A stretch of DNA of 64,000 nt, taken from the NCBI GenBank assembly GCA_036925085.1, contig JAUPFP010000002.1, positions 10,008,321 through 10,072,320 of the forward strand, written 5' to 3'. A model generated the notes under the pieces. That model ran no database searches. It saw only the letters and a list, made by a program, of their open reading frames with translations, and had not been told where the DNA came from. Below are positions 53,146 through 63,531 of the stretch, piece after piece. The translations under genes and the position numbers were made by a program. This DNA comes from Brachycybe producta. Its lineage: Eukaryota > Arthropoda > Diplopoda > Playtdesmida > Andrognathidae. Each line of letters begins with the position of its first letter. Positions within the stretch are counted from its first letter, which is position 1.

Positions 53146-56100
53146 GTATGAAAGTCGTTTTGGACATGATTTTTGAAACAACTTACGAAAGAATTTCCAT
53201 TTTTATTTGAAAGCAATGTCTCATTTGATAATTTCGTTTTTTTTTTAATTGTAGTCGTCTAACGATGAACAAAGTGAAGAGAAAGATCGTTTCGTTGCAC
53301 AGTTGTACAAGTTTATGGATGATCGTGGAACTCCTATAAATAAAGCTCCGACTGTGAGCAACAGAGATCTGAATTTACACAAACTGTTCAGAGTTGTACG
53401 AAAGATGGGTGGATATAATCGAGTGACGAACCAAATGCAATGGAAAGCGGTTTATACTAAGATGGGATTGCCGACATCCAACAGTGCATCTTCTCATCAG
53501 ATAAAACAGGCTTACAAAAAGTAAAACAATTATACTAAATTGAATTTCCTTCCTTTGAATCTTTTTTTCACGTTTCATTTGTTTTGTTTGTGTGTTTGAA
53601 GGTATTTGCATAGTTTCGAAGGCTTCGAGCGTAAGTTGGGTTGTACAATGGGTACGAGTACACGTTCCGGACGAGGTCGTAGTTTGATGATGACTCGAGA
53701 TAGAGATCGAGAGTTCAAAGCTGCTGGACGTCGCAAACGAGAGACGAAACCCGACAAACAAGACGATGTTAAATCAAAGTCGAAAGATTCGAAACAAGAT
53801 GAGTCCGTTGCTGTTGAAGTCGCTGCAAAAGTTAGAGAAGATGAGAAGGACGATAAGAAAACAGATGAAACGGAAGAAGAACTAGAAGTAGTTTTCTGTA
53901 TGATTTCACAAACGAGATTTGTAATAATCGGGCCTGTTGTTATAGACTGCAGCTGAAGACGTTCCCGAGGAAGTGGTAGAAAAGAAAGAAAAGCCAGTAG
54001 ATCGAAAGATTAAAGTAGAAAAAGAAGATCAAGATTCTGATTCGGACGAGGACAAATCCGAGGGTCGGAAATCGAAGAATCTGACGAAAGGAGACGATTC
54101 AAAGAGCGAAGAGAGTTCTTCTCCGAGGCGACGGGTTTGTTATTTTTTTCTTGACGTATTTTGTTTTTTATTTAATAGAATTCTTGCAATTTAGGGTCGA
54201 AAGAAAAACATAAAGACCGAAAAGAGAGACGACGACGAAAAGTCTCAAGAGTCAGACGACGAGTGCGTTTTGAAAAATGCCTTTTTTGTCCACTGTTTGT
54301 GTCTCAACGTCGTTTCTGTGGCATTTTTTACAGGGAAGATTATCCTATATATGATGTGAACATAATGGTAGGAGATCGTGTGAAGGTGAAATATGGACGA
54401 GGAAGACAACAGAAGATCTACGAAGCGAAGGTTTTGAAAACAGACGAAGAAGAGAGCGAGAGGATCTATTTTGTACATTATACTGGTTGGAATATGCGGT
54501 ATGATTATGTTTTAAATTTTAGTCTTTTATTATTAAACGTTTGGAAACAACAATTGTTGTTAAATTATTTTAGAAACTAGAAGAGTAATGTGTTATAGCA
54601 AGTTTGAAAAAGATCAAATTCAACTTGAAATTGATCTAGTCTCAAACACTTCTTTGTAATGTTGCTTATGAAAGGCGGAAAAACCAGACTTTTAATAATA
54701 GATAGTTGTTTTTTGTACATTTTTTTGCGATTATTTATAAAGTGACTTAAATTTGTAAATTTAAATTGTTCAAAGGTATGACGAATGGGTTAAAAAGCAT
54801 CGAATCGTTGAGAATCTTACCCAAAAGATATCTGGAAAAAGAATGCGTCAATTTAGTTCAAAGGTTTGTTTTTGCGAACAAAACTGGTTTTCATTACCGT
54901 GTTATATAAATATCCTTTTGGAATTTTGTTAGGGTTCTGGAAGGATGTCTGGGAAACGTGGCCGACCTCATCACGTTGGACCATCAACGTCCAAGACTAG
55001 TATCACTTCGTCCTGTGGTCGAAGAGGAGGTGGAAGTGCGACACGATCTCGTACTACGCGATCGGATAGAAACAGTTTAATAGATTCACCTTTTGCGAAT
55101 GGGTTGGGTCCACGTAAGCGAGCAAGGAAGTCATCGAGGCACGGAGGTGCTTCGGGTGGAAATCCCGACGATACGAGTGAAGAGAGCGAATCCGAAAGCG
55201 GTGGAAGTGATTCCGATATCGATATACGTAAGAGAACACGTTCGATGAAGAGAGAAAGTGGAAACGAAGATCTCGACACGTCGTTCGAAGATAAAGACGA
55301 ACAGGACGAAGATATGAAGAAAAGCGACGATGAAATGGATTCTGAAAGAAGTGTTCAGTCGGCAAATGTCCGAATTTCATCACGAAGTCAAAGAGGAGGT
55401 GCAAAGAAGGGAACTATTTCCCGTAATTATAAGTCGAAACGTCTCGTAAGTGATGACGATGAGGAAGATGACGAGGACGATGATGGAGACGAGACGGAGA
55501 GACGAAAAATGGTTGTGGCCAAGCCTCAAAGGAAGTTGAGAGGAAGAGTAGCAAAAGCACCAATCGAAGACCCTAAAGAGAAAACGAAAGAAAGAAGATG
55601 GAGGCGTAAGAAAGTGGCGAGTGATGACGATGATGATGATGAAAAGGAAAAGGACGATTCAGAAGAAGCTCTCGACGATACTACAAACGGAAAAACGGCA
55701 GCCGAATCCGAAGATCGCTTTAATGTGATTTACGGATTCGAATCAATCGGAGAAGATGGTCGAAATACACCTCGAGATACGACCGAGAACGTAGCGGAAG
55801 AATTGGAAAGATGTACTTCGGATGGACTTCCCGTTGGTCCGATTTGTGAGACACTGGATCCAGAATTCAAAGTCGAAACAGATTCGAGTAGCGTTACAGA
55901 TATCGACGTTCTTTTATCCAAATCAAGGGAACCGATTTCTACAGCCTCCGTTGTTGAAAACATGGTTTTAACAAGTATTTCTACTACTAAAACGACAAGT
56001 TCTGTAACTCAAAACGCAAATCTGATGGACGCTAGTATAAAAAGTCCTATGGATTCAGTTATTGACGGAGAAAAACCATCGACGAATGAGCTCGACTTAT

Positions 56101-59100
56101 CTGTACCAAGTCCAGATAAGAGTATGTCGACAGAAACATTCGTTGAATCTCTTCTTGATCCAACGATCGAGAAATCGCCTATCGGTGGTTTGGAGACCGA
56201 TTTAACCGAACCTGAAACCGAGCAAAAAGTGCTGGCCATGGATGCTGCTGTAGTTTCTCCCGTTCCCGTTACGACACCGATAGATCAGCAGAATCTGACA
56301 GAGCCTCGTACTTCGATTGTTGAAAATATGACTGACTGTAATGTTGATGTCGGTATGAAAGAAAGTGTCGGAGGACTTGATGATGCTTTAAAAATTGTAT
56401 CGGAAAAGAAAGATGAAAAGGAAACTTCATCTGAGTTCGATAGTTCTCAAGATAAAGCCATAAAGGACGTTATTGCTAAACCGTGCACGGTTTCAATCGA
56501 AGAGTCAGTGACGGCAGCTTCTGATGTAATTCAGGAAGGAAGAGGAGGAGAAAAAGAAGCTGTTAAGGCCGAGACATCTATAGTTCAGAAAGCGGCTCTT
56601 ACTAAACTAGAAATTGCTTTGCAACGCGATACGAAAGAAAAGGATCATGATATTAGAAAGATCGATTCAGACGCAGTTGATGTGCAACAGTTCGAAGAAA
56701 AGAACGTTTCCGAAAGCAAATTAATAGAAAAACAAAAGATCGAAGTCGTCAAGTTGCTTGAAACCGAAAAAGAACCGGTTGTTGTGGATAGGTTCGATGC
56801 TCTGTTCGAAGGCACTCCTTGGAAAAAGAGTGAAACCTTTCGAACAGAAACACAAGACAAAAGGGAAGTTGCGAGTGGATCTTCTACTGATTTAAGCACA
56901 GTCGCCGATAAATCCGATTCGCATCAACATTCAGGTGGCTCTGCGGTGTCAAAAAGTTTGAAGAAGGATCGTCGCAAGCAAAAGAATAAGAAGCCCGAGA
57001 AGAGGAAGGTGCAGGAATCTGATAGTGACGACGAGGGAAGCACCGAAGATGAACCAAAGGTCAAGAAGAGAAAAAATAAAGATGACGTGGAAAAGAAAGG
57101 AAAAAGCGAGCCAAAAACATCAAAGAAATCTCGTAGTGAAAAGAAGAGCAAATCAAGGAAAGGTCTCGATAGTGATCGAGACGACTCAAAGTCTCAGAAG
57201 AAGAAAGTCGGCGTTGAAAAGTCGAGACGAAAGGAATGTAAACGGAAGAAAGAAAATTCCGAGAAGGGTCGTAAGGGACGGGAAGATGACAGAGTTCCAG
57301 ATTCTGACGATGCGAGTTCGGTCAGTTCTGACAGTGGGCCGAAAAAGAAGGATAAAAAATCTAGGAAACATAAAGTACGAGATGGAACCGAGGAGGAGAA
57401 GAAACGAGCTAAAAAGAACAAACACGATGTTAGCGAGGGTCTCACGAGTGATGAAAGTGGTAAGGAAGTTCACACACCTGCTAAAAGGTCTCGTAAAGAA
57501 GAAAAGGCGAAGGGAAAACGCAAGAAGGAGAAAGTCAAGGAATTACTGCCGTCTAGCGACGATTCGGATTCTTCAAAAGTGAGTTGTGGACCTTCGTTTG
57601 AACCTGTCACTAAAGTGCAACCGGTAAAAGTGGAAGCGAAACTGGTAAAAGTAGAAGCGAAAGCGGTAAAAGTGGAAGCAAAACCGATAAAAGTGGAAGC
57701 AAAACCGATAAAAGTGGAAGCAAAACCGGAGCCTTTGGCAATGGAAGGAACCGAATGTGATATACCTAGTTATCTAATGTGTGAAGAAGATGTTCCCGCA
57801 AGTCCCGTTGGAGCCGATGCTTTTACCACAGTAAACGCGTCCGTCGACGACAAAAAGACGAGCACGAAAGAGGGTCCCATTTCCATCGGCATTCCAAGTA
57901 GTAGTAGTATTGCCACATCACAAAATACTTCATCATTCATACCTTTGTCTGTTTCACACAAACACGAATCGGATCCTTCCGTTGTCTTAGATAATACTCC
58001 TCCGACAACACCAGAAAGTACCGTCACTGTAGTATCAGATTCGGCACATCCAGATAGAGTTAGTCCATCAACGTCTCCGTGCCACGACACTGACACGACA
58101 ACTGCCAAATCGAGTCAGGGTTCTTCACCGAGTGGATCATCTGGAGACGATATTGCTGCTGAACGACGCCAACAGATCGATGTGCGAAAGGCAGAAGAGC
58201 AAGAACTGAAAGATGCAGCAGGAGACGAACACTCTGAAGTTGAGGATAAAATGGGAAGTTCGAAAGTTTTAAAAGTTGATTCGGAAGATGGAAATCAGGC
58301 TAGAAAACGCAAAAGAGCTCAAAAGAAGCATGTTGTTAGTGCCGTAGATCTGAGTAAGAGTGTTGGTTCGCCTGGCTCCGGAAACAAACAGAAACACGCT
58401 TCGAATAAACCTACACGAAGTGAGTTTCTAATAAAAGGCTGGAATCTTATCCTTTTTTTTTTTTCAATTTTTGGAAGTGTTGCAAGAAAACGATAAAAAA
58501 AAGCTGATTTGGAGCAAACTTAGAAAAGAAATTCTCAATATTTATTTGAAACTAGAAGAGTAAATGAAAATGCAGAGACAATGTTTATGATGATATCTTC
58601 GAAAATTAACTTTTTATGGGAGTTTGAAATAAGTTTTTTCAGTAATAACAGGCAATTTTTTTCAAATTTTAATCTATACGTTTCTTTGAAGTGGAAACGC
58701 CCGTCAAACTCTTAGTTATTTTTTTTTTCGGAAGCAAAATTAAGAGAAAATTGACAGTGCTTTAGAAACTAGAAGGGTAGCTAAATAACTTAAGGGTATT
58801 TGCATGTCGATATCTTTCAAAATAAACTTTTTATGGCGGTTTGAAAATGGTCCAACTTTAAGCAGATGATATTTTTTATATTTTTTAATATAAAAAAAGT
58901 TTCTTTTGAACAGATACCATCAACATGAAAATACTATAAAGTGATTCAGCTACAATTCTAGTTTATAACAGGTTTCAGAAAAATCAATTCATTGAAGTAA
59001 ATTATGAAAAAAAATTTAAATATTGTTTTCAAAATCGTTCATGTCGTTTTATTGTGTCCAAAAAACTTGAAATGATGAGAAAGTTTTCAATTACATCTGA

Positions 59101-60325
59101 ATAAAGTCTTTATTTTGTTACTTTTTTTTGAAGGCACCGAGAATGAAGAGTTTGCGCAGATGGCCGATATGTTTTTAGGAGCAGCTAATTCATCGTTACA
59201 TCAGTCCACAGTTTCGGTCACCGTCCACGATCAGCCGCAGTCTATTTTGGCTCCTCGATCTCCAAGACCTTCCAAGTTCAATTTCTACGTAGAGCTCGGT
59301 AAAAAATATATATTTTAACTATTTCGTTTTTCCTTTCATATAACGGTTTCTAATTTCGTGTTGCTGGTTTACATAAGCAGCTAATAATCTAGAAATGCTA
59401 AAGAGAAATTGATAGTGTGGTTAGAAACTAGAACAGGTAGTTGAATCATATAATAGTATTTCTACAAAAGTTTATTTTAAAATATATCAACATGAAAATA
59501 GTCTTAGGTTATTCAGTTTGTTTTTCTAGTATTGTATTTCCAGTATTGGGATTCTAGTATTGTGATTCTAGTTTCTAAAACACTTAGTTTTTCTTTAGTG
59601 TTTTTTGTATAGTTGATTTTACAACTCGTTTTTTTATGTTTCAGAAGAGCAATACTAAGAGTTTGAAGGTGTGTTAGAAACTAGAACGGGTGGCTGAATC
59701 ATTTAATAGTATTTTCATGTTGAAATCGTTCAAAATAAACTATTTACACATATAAAATTTTTTTTAAAAAATAGCACCTGCTTAAAGTTGGTTTATTTTC
59801 AAAGATTCCAATGTTAAATTACCATTAAACGACTGAGCTACCCTTCTAGTTTCTAAAACACTTTCAAGTTTTTCTTCATTTTGTTTCTGAAAAACATTTA
59901 GATTTCGAGGATCAATTTAATGACGGCTTAATTTGTATCTTATAGATGATTATTTGGATGGTTCGGAAAGGATAGCAATTCTACAGGAAAAGTTAACGGA
60001 GTTGAGACGAACTTATCTGTCATTAAAAGCGGAATTAGCGTGTATAGACAGGAGACGAAAGAAACTGAAGAGGAAGGAGAAAGAAGGTAAGTCAATGGTG
60101 CAAGTAGCGGACGGTAAATCATAAAAATGAATTGAAGAACCTCTTTTTGCTGCCACCACGGTCTCCCTTGAAGCACACACACAAACATGCCCATAACAAT
60201 TGACATTCTCTCTCTTTCGTAACCGGTCACTACTTCGGTTACGATTGGTAATTAATGTTTTACCAATTTCAGCCGCTTCTACGGCTCGTACTTTGTCCGG
60301 TTCTTCCATCGTTGAATGTTCCTGA
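50094..60325 (+). CDS. ARID4: ARID4 (RBBP1 family) chromatin adaptor protein
   Basis: ARID4A/B proteins bind histone tails and DNA and bridge Rb to the Sin3-HDAC corepressor. Coding exons: 50094-50096 (ATG alone), 51511-51621, 51706-51771, 51842-51935, 52248-52327, 52402-52505, 52569-52793, 52869-52948, 53021-53145, 53255-53520, 53602-53887, 53946-54134, 54195-54262, 54334-54498, 54776-54863, 54933-58419, 59134-59298, 59946-60086 and 60273-60325. They total 5,796 nt (1,931 aa), longer than human ARID4A/B (about 1,260-1,310) because of one huge charged exon. Domain order matches the family: paired Tudor-like N terminus, PWWP, ARID, chromobarrel, Rb-binding LxCxE and a C-terminal basic coiled coil. 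A single pre-duplication ARID4 is the natural reading. Nuclear; no signal peptide or membrane segment seen. Confidence 0.95.
50097..51510 (+). other. ARID4 intron 1
   Basis: It starts GTGAGT directly after the ATG. A purine-rich stretch lies at about 50140-50175 and a more GC-rich, CpG-containing patch at about 50370-50470 that may be promoter-proximal. From 50620 to 51140 there is a degenerate repeat with phrases such as TTTGCAAAAAAAA, GAGAAACAGCAG and AATTCAGCAGAAAATT recurring. No fold-back of the common families is seen. Confidence 0.6.
53255..53887 (+). CDS. ARID4: ARID4 exons 10-11: ARID DNA-binding domain and basic-acidic tail
   Basis: Exons 53255-53520 and 53602-53887 carry the AT-rich interaction domain at roughly residues 309-400. 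It includes [57 protein letters not shown] and [15 protein letters not shown]. The RGTPI, LFRVV-GG and W-KVY-type signatures of the fold are all present and uninterrupted. A run of Arg/Lys-rich then Glu/Asp-rich sequence follows ([30 protein letters not shown]). Exon 11 ends at a GTAGTT donor in phase 0. Confidence 0.95.
54334..54863 (+). CDS. ARID4: ARID4 exons 14-15: chromobarrel (Tudor-knot) domain
   Basis: Exons 54334-54498 and 54776-54863, about residues 566-650, encode [40 protein letters not shown] and HRIVENL, the classic chromobarrel pattern with aromatic cage candidates Y, W and Y (VHYTGW, RYDEW). The splice falls inside the RYDEW motif (CG then GTATGACGAATGG). The short linking exons 53946-54134 and 54195-54262 upstream are Lys/Glu/Ser-rich and have no fold I can name. 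Confidence 0.93.
54565..54700. mobile_element. Remnant of a TAGAAACTAGAA-box fold-back in an ARID4 intron
   Basis: ATTTTAGAAACTAGAAGAGT occurs in the intron 54499-54775, with GAAAGGCGGAAAAACC downstream. The opposite arm is largely lost. Confidence 0.45.
54933..58419 (+). CDS. ARID4: ARID4 giant exon 16: charged disordered region with LxCxE and repeat motifs
   Basis: A single 3,487-nt exon (about residues 651-1812) entered in phase 0 after TTGTTAG and left at CGAA followed by GTGAGT. It is dominated by Lys, Arg, Glu, Asp and Ser, with many SDSD/DDEDD and KKKRK-type clusters typical of nuclear disordered regions. Notable parts are five copies of a 7-residue KVEAKP-type repeat (57624-57728), an LxCxE motif LMCEE (57774-57788) and a Ser/Thr-rich segment near [14 protein letters not shown]. 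The large antisense open frames here are by-products of the codon bias. The internal ATG at 54945 is not the gene start. The homologous region in vertebrate ARID4 is roughly half as long. Confidence 0.92.
57624..57728 (+). repeat. Five 21-bp tandem repeats coding a 7-residue VKVEAK unit
   Basis: Five in-frame copies of 21 bp inside ARID4 exon 16 encode V/I-K-V-E-A-K-x. Each copy contains VKVE or IKVE, which fits the sumoylation consensus psi-K-x-E. Copies 4 and 5 are almost identical in DNA, suggesting recent slippage. Confidence 0.9.
58500..59000. mobile_element. One partial and one fuller family A fold-back in an ARID4 intron
   Basis: The partial copy has TTTGAAACTAGAAGAGTAAA near 58548. 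The fuller copy runs from about 58685 (CGCCCGTCAAACTCTTAGTT) through GCTTTAGAAACTAGAAGGGT and AAACTTTTTATGGCGGTTTG to CAGCTACAATTCTAGTTTAT. They lie in the intron 58420-59133. Confidence 0.65.
59134..60325 (+). CDS. ARID4: ARID4 exons 17-19: conserved C-terminal tail
   Basis: Exons 59134-59298, 59946-60086 and 60273-60325. They encode [79 protein letters not shown] and finally [17 protein letters not shown]-stop. Human ARID4A ends similarly (remembered as ISFLQEKLQEIRKYYMSLK, IDRRRKRLKKKDRE and a last ...LAVECR). The frame also runs through the last donor to a stop at 60124, but GTAAGT at 60087 and the CAG acceptor before 60273 support the spliced form. The intron at 59299-59945 holds two fold-back repeats. 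Confidence 0.9.
59390..59910. mobile_element. Two consecutive family A fold-backs in the penultimate-exon intron of ARID4
   Basis: The first (59390-59610) has GGTTAGAAACTAGAACAGGT and TTCTAGTTTCTAAAACACTT. The second (59640-59910) has TGTTAGAAACTAGAACGGGT and CTACCCTTCTAGTTTCTAAA. They occupy most of the intron 59299-59945. Confidence 0.7.
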
Positions 60326-60570
60326 TCACGAGAGAGAGAGAGAGAGAAAAATCGAGTAAAATGAACTAAGTGTTTTAATATTTATCTTTTCTTATCCTCC
60401 TATTTTTTTTTCTCTCGGGAAGTCAGTTCTTAAGAACTTATTTTTTTTTTTTAACTTCAGCAGTCGAAAGAAAATGTGTACATTTTTTTAATCTTATAAT
60501 TTTTTTTAAAAAAACTAATTTTGTTTGAAAACAGCTGACATTTTTACAGTTGGCTTAAAATACAAACAAA

Positions 60571-60576
60571 AATAAA
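60571..60576 (+). promoter_or_regulatory. Candidate ARID4 polyadenylation signal
   Basis: AATAAA lies about 245 bp after the ARID4 stop at 60325. It is one of the closest canonical hexamers downstream. The reading is by position only. Confidence 0.4.
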
Positions 60577-61149
60577 GAAGAAGAAAAAAACCTGCAAAGC
60601 AATACATTGAGAAAGGATGGAAAAAAAAATGTGAATAGAGAACTTAAAAGCTCGAAAATACGGAGCCAGTTTTATAAAAGCAGGAAAGAGAGACGTGAAG
60701 TTTTGAGAATGGAACCGTTCTCATTCTGAGTCATATGTACGTACGTGGGTAAGCACACACACACACACGAAGGTGTCGAAAAACGAACAATAGGTGATTT
60801 ATTATATATATATACTTTTTATATCTTCTCTTTGGAAGTATGTTTGTAAAAAAAAAAAGGTTTTGCATAATTCGAAAGATTTTTGAGTACAATAATGATG
60901 ATGATGATGATGTTCATATTTATTATTAACAATTTATGAATTTTTTTTTAAAAAAATACTAAAAACTCAAAACTGCCAGATGATAAAAAAAAATGATTTT
61001 TTTTGTTTTTAATTCTCCCCCTCCATTATTTTAAAACATTGATTTAAGACAAAGCAAAGCTTAAAAATTATTCATAGTCTCGCTTTATAAAAAATAGTTT
61101 TGCGAATCTGATGTTCGAAACAATGTTTTTAGAATTAGGGCATTCAGAG

Positions 61150-61435
61150 ATGAGCAACTTTTAGTGATCAAGTTCAACTGCAAAATCTGGTCGGCGTGTG
61201 GCCAAAAAATCGACCACTCGAATTGATGGTCAGTGGTTCAGAAGTAGTTATAATGTAGTTGAATAAACTGTAAAAAGCGATCGGTCAAGTGGCCAAAACT
61301 GACCACTTGAGTCGACTCTCTATGACTATTTTGTGTAGTTCATTCAATACACTAGGAACACTCAGCTACTGCCCGTCGACTCAAGTGATCGGTTTCGGCT
61401 GCACGTTCTGTCCACTAAAACTCGCTCGTCTGTGA
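61150..61435. mobile_element. Fold-back element, family D, diverged copy
   Basis: It has AGTTCAACTGCAAAATCTGG, repeated GACCACTTGAGTCGACT-like sequence and GACTCAAGTGATCGGTTTCG in inverted positions. It is more diverged than the neighbouring copy. Confidence 0.55.
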
Positions 61436-61454
61436 ACGTCCTAAGAGCCTTTTA

Positions 61455-61725
61455 ACATGAACCACTTTTTAGTGGTCTAGTTCGACTGCAAAATGAATTC
61501 GAATACGACGACTGATAGTTGGGCTGTCCATTGACAATGTATTGCTATGGAAAACGCAAAACGTTTTCACTTGAAAGGCTTCTGAAATGTAAAACCACGA
61601 CCATTGTTTGGACTGTTGTTGACAGTATATTGCTATATAAAACGTCCATGCTTTTTCACGAAAGCGTTTTTCACAGTCGACTACATTTCGCAGTCGTACT
61701 TGACCACTAAAAAGTGGTTTGCTTG
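61455..61725. mobile_element. Fold-back element, family D, copy 4
   Basis: AACCACTTTTTAGTGGTC at the left and GACCACTAAAAAGTGGTT at the right are exact reverse complements. Next inward, GTTCGACTGCAAAATGAA pairs with a TTTCGCAGTCGTAC-like stretch. Confidence 0.75.
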
Positions 61726-62121
61726 AAAAGTGTCTAAGAGGGTTTAATCTTTGAACATATTTTATTTTAATCTCTTCCAAGTCCTCATCTAATATTTTTT
61801 GTATCTCTTCTTAAATCTCATTCGATTATCGATATATATATAAAAAAGATTTTATTTTAAAAGATATTCGAAACATTTATCAGAACTTCCCCCCCCCCCC
61901 CTTTAATAATTGTTTTATTTTGTAGATGAATTTGTTTTAATTTTGAAGTGTAAAAAAGTTAATCACTTCAGAAGAAGAAGAAGAGGGGAAAAAATATTGT
62001 TATTGTATTGGCTCATAAATGGTGTTATTATTATTATTATTGTTGTCCCTCGTCTCCCGGTTTTCCGAATAATTTATAACAAACTTCATTTTTTTTCTGC
62101 TCTTCCCTTTATCATACATTA

Positions 62122-62242
62122 TTATTATGCCGCGTTTATAGTTGGCATTTCGCTTTGACGTCTTATCTGATCTGTGTACAATTTGAATATAGCTTGTTGT
62201 AGAGGACGTCAAAAATGAAATGCCAACTGTAATCGTAATAAC
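62122..62242. mobile_element. Short fold-back element
   Basis: TTATAGTTGGCATTTCGCTT then GACGTC at the left matches GACGTCAAAAATGAAATGCC then AACTGTAA at the right. It is about 120 bp with TTATTA-type ends. Confidence 0.7.
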
Positions 62243-62674
62243 CAAAATGTTAGTTGAAACTTCCTTTTGAAGGTTTACAATTCTAGTAATTTTTCTTAAT
62301 TTTTTTTTAAACTATCTGAATGCACTTTGACAATGAATTTATTGATTATTATTAATTTATAAATTGGTTACGAAAGGTCACCCTAAGGATCGATGAGAAA
62401 AATCAATTAAAAAAAGCATCGAATGGATTGTGAAACTCGTAGATCGAGAGATTTTCAGTCGATACTTTTGATCAAAACACATATTATAAAGAAATATGTG
62501 GAATTTTTAAAGATACTGAAACAAATTGTTAAAAAAGTTACGAAGTTTGGATTGTTCGAGACGTTTGTCTTTTTTACGATCGGATTCTAAAACGTTGTTT
62601 AGGGAAAAGCTGAGTTTAAGAAACACTAAATTTATAGGCTGACCGTTATATATGTGGTATATAAGCATCTTGTG

Positions 62675-62990
62675 ACAGATGGTTTTAAAGTGTAAACGCC
62701 TCTTGAACTCCTGATTATTCTGCTTTTCAGGATAGGAGCAAAATTAGGAGAAGTTTTAGAAACTAGAAATGGTAGCTTTTCAAGCAAACGTCTTAATTGT
62801 GTAATTAATTATATAGATTTTAAGAAATAATACCTTTTTTTGTTGATTCTTTCAAAATAAGAGTTTTATTTGAGTTTGAAATTGACTTAAACATACAATA
62901 TTCATTTTTGTTTATAAAAGGTTTATTTTGAATGATATCACCCCCATATGAACTCTTCTGAAACTGCAGAATAACCAGAGTTAAAAAAAA
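62675..62990. mobile_element. Fold-back element, family A copy
   Basis: It begins GATGGTTTTAAAGTGTAAAC and GCCTCTTGAACTCCTGATTA, followed by GTTTTAGAAACTAGAAATGG. The right arm is shortened. Confidence 0.6.
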
Positions 62991-63410
62991 AGATCGAATC
63001 TGCTATTTATTATTTTAACTTATTATAAACTCACTAAAGAGATTTTCGTCTTTCAGTCATGATGGTTTAAGCTTAACTTTATTTTAAGCGTCGTTTTAGA
63101 AATACAGGGAGGGAGATGAGACCTCGAGACTAAATAATTCCATAAATTTTGTATTTAACTATTTTTAAGTTTCTAACAAACGGATAATTAGTCAATTTAA
63201 TTATTGCTTAATTGTGGCCAGGTGCCTTCGTCATTCAATCGAAATCAAATGTCGCAGATTGTGAAGAAAATGGGATTAATTACGAGCTACGAAAACAAAA
63301 AACGTTGTTGTAATTTTATGTCGAAAGGTATTTCTCAAGTTCGTTTTAAATACATGAAACTGTTATTATACAAGATTATATTAAACCTTTTATTGTGAAA
63401 TGTACACTCA

Positions 63411-63416
63411 TTTATT
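63411..63416 (-). promoter_or_regulatory. Candidate polyadenylation signal for the RBM34-like gene
   Basis: TTTATT on the plus strand reads AATAAA on the minus strand, 116 bp after the TGA. Another AATAAA on the plus strand lies about 10 bp away, so this AT-rich spot could serve transcripts from either side. Confidence 0.35.
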
Positions 63417-63531
63417 CTATTTGAATAAATTATATCTATAGACTACAACAAAGGAAACTTTTCTCTTGTAAATTCGTATGTGAGAAAAATCTCGACGAAA
63501 GACAAACATCATGGAATTTTCTTAAGTATGA

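Larger units (their letters stand above)
60326..63531. other. Spacer between convergent ARID4 and RBM34-like gene
   Basis: The ARID4 3' UTR region comes first, with GA, CA and GAT microsatellite patches (60332-60347, 60752-60768 and 60893-60912). Two family D fold-backs (61150-61435 and 61455-61725), 13 C at 61889-61901, a fold-back at 62122-62242 and a family A copy at 62675-62990 follow. A doubtful exon-like stretch lies at 63223-63335. Confidence 0.65.

Noticed and set aside
54971-57473. Several open frames on the minus strand of ARID4 exon 16
   Set aside because: They are mirror effects of the biased codons (Ser/Leu/Phe-rich shadows) and have no homology or splice logic.
54945-58496. A stand-alone 1,183-aa gene starting [12 protein letters not shown]
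   Set aside because: It is the internal part of ARID4 exon 16. The frame joins upstream chromobarrel exons through GGSGR and leaves at a GTGAGT donor; the last codons before the stop at 58496 are intron.
59933-60124. ARID4 C terminus ending at the stop at 60124
   Set aside because: The GTAAGT donor at 60087 and the exon at 60273-60325, with a C terminus similar to human ARID4A, are better supported.
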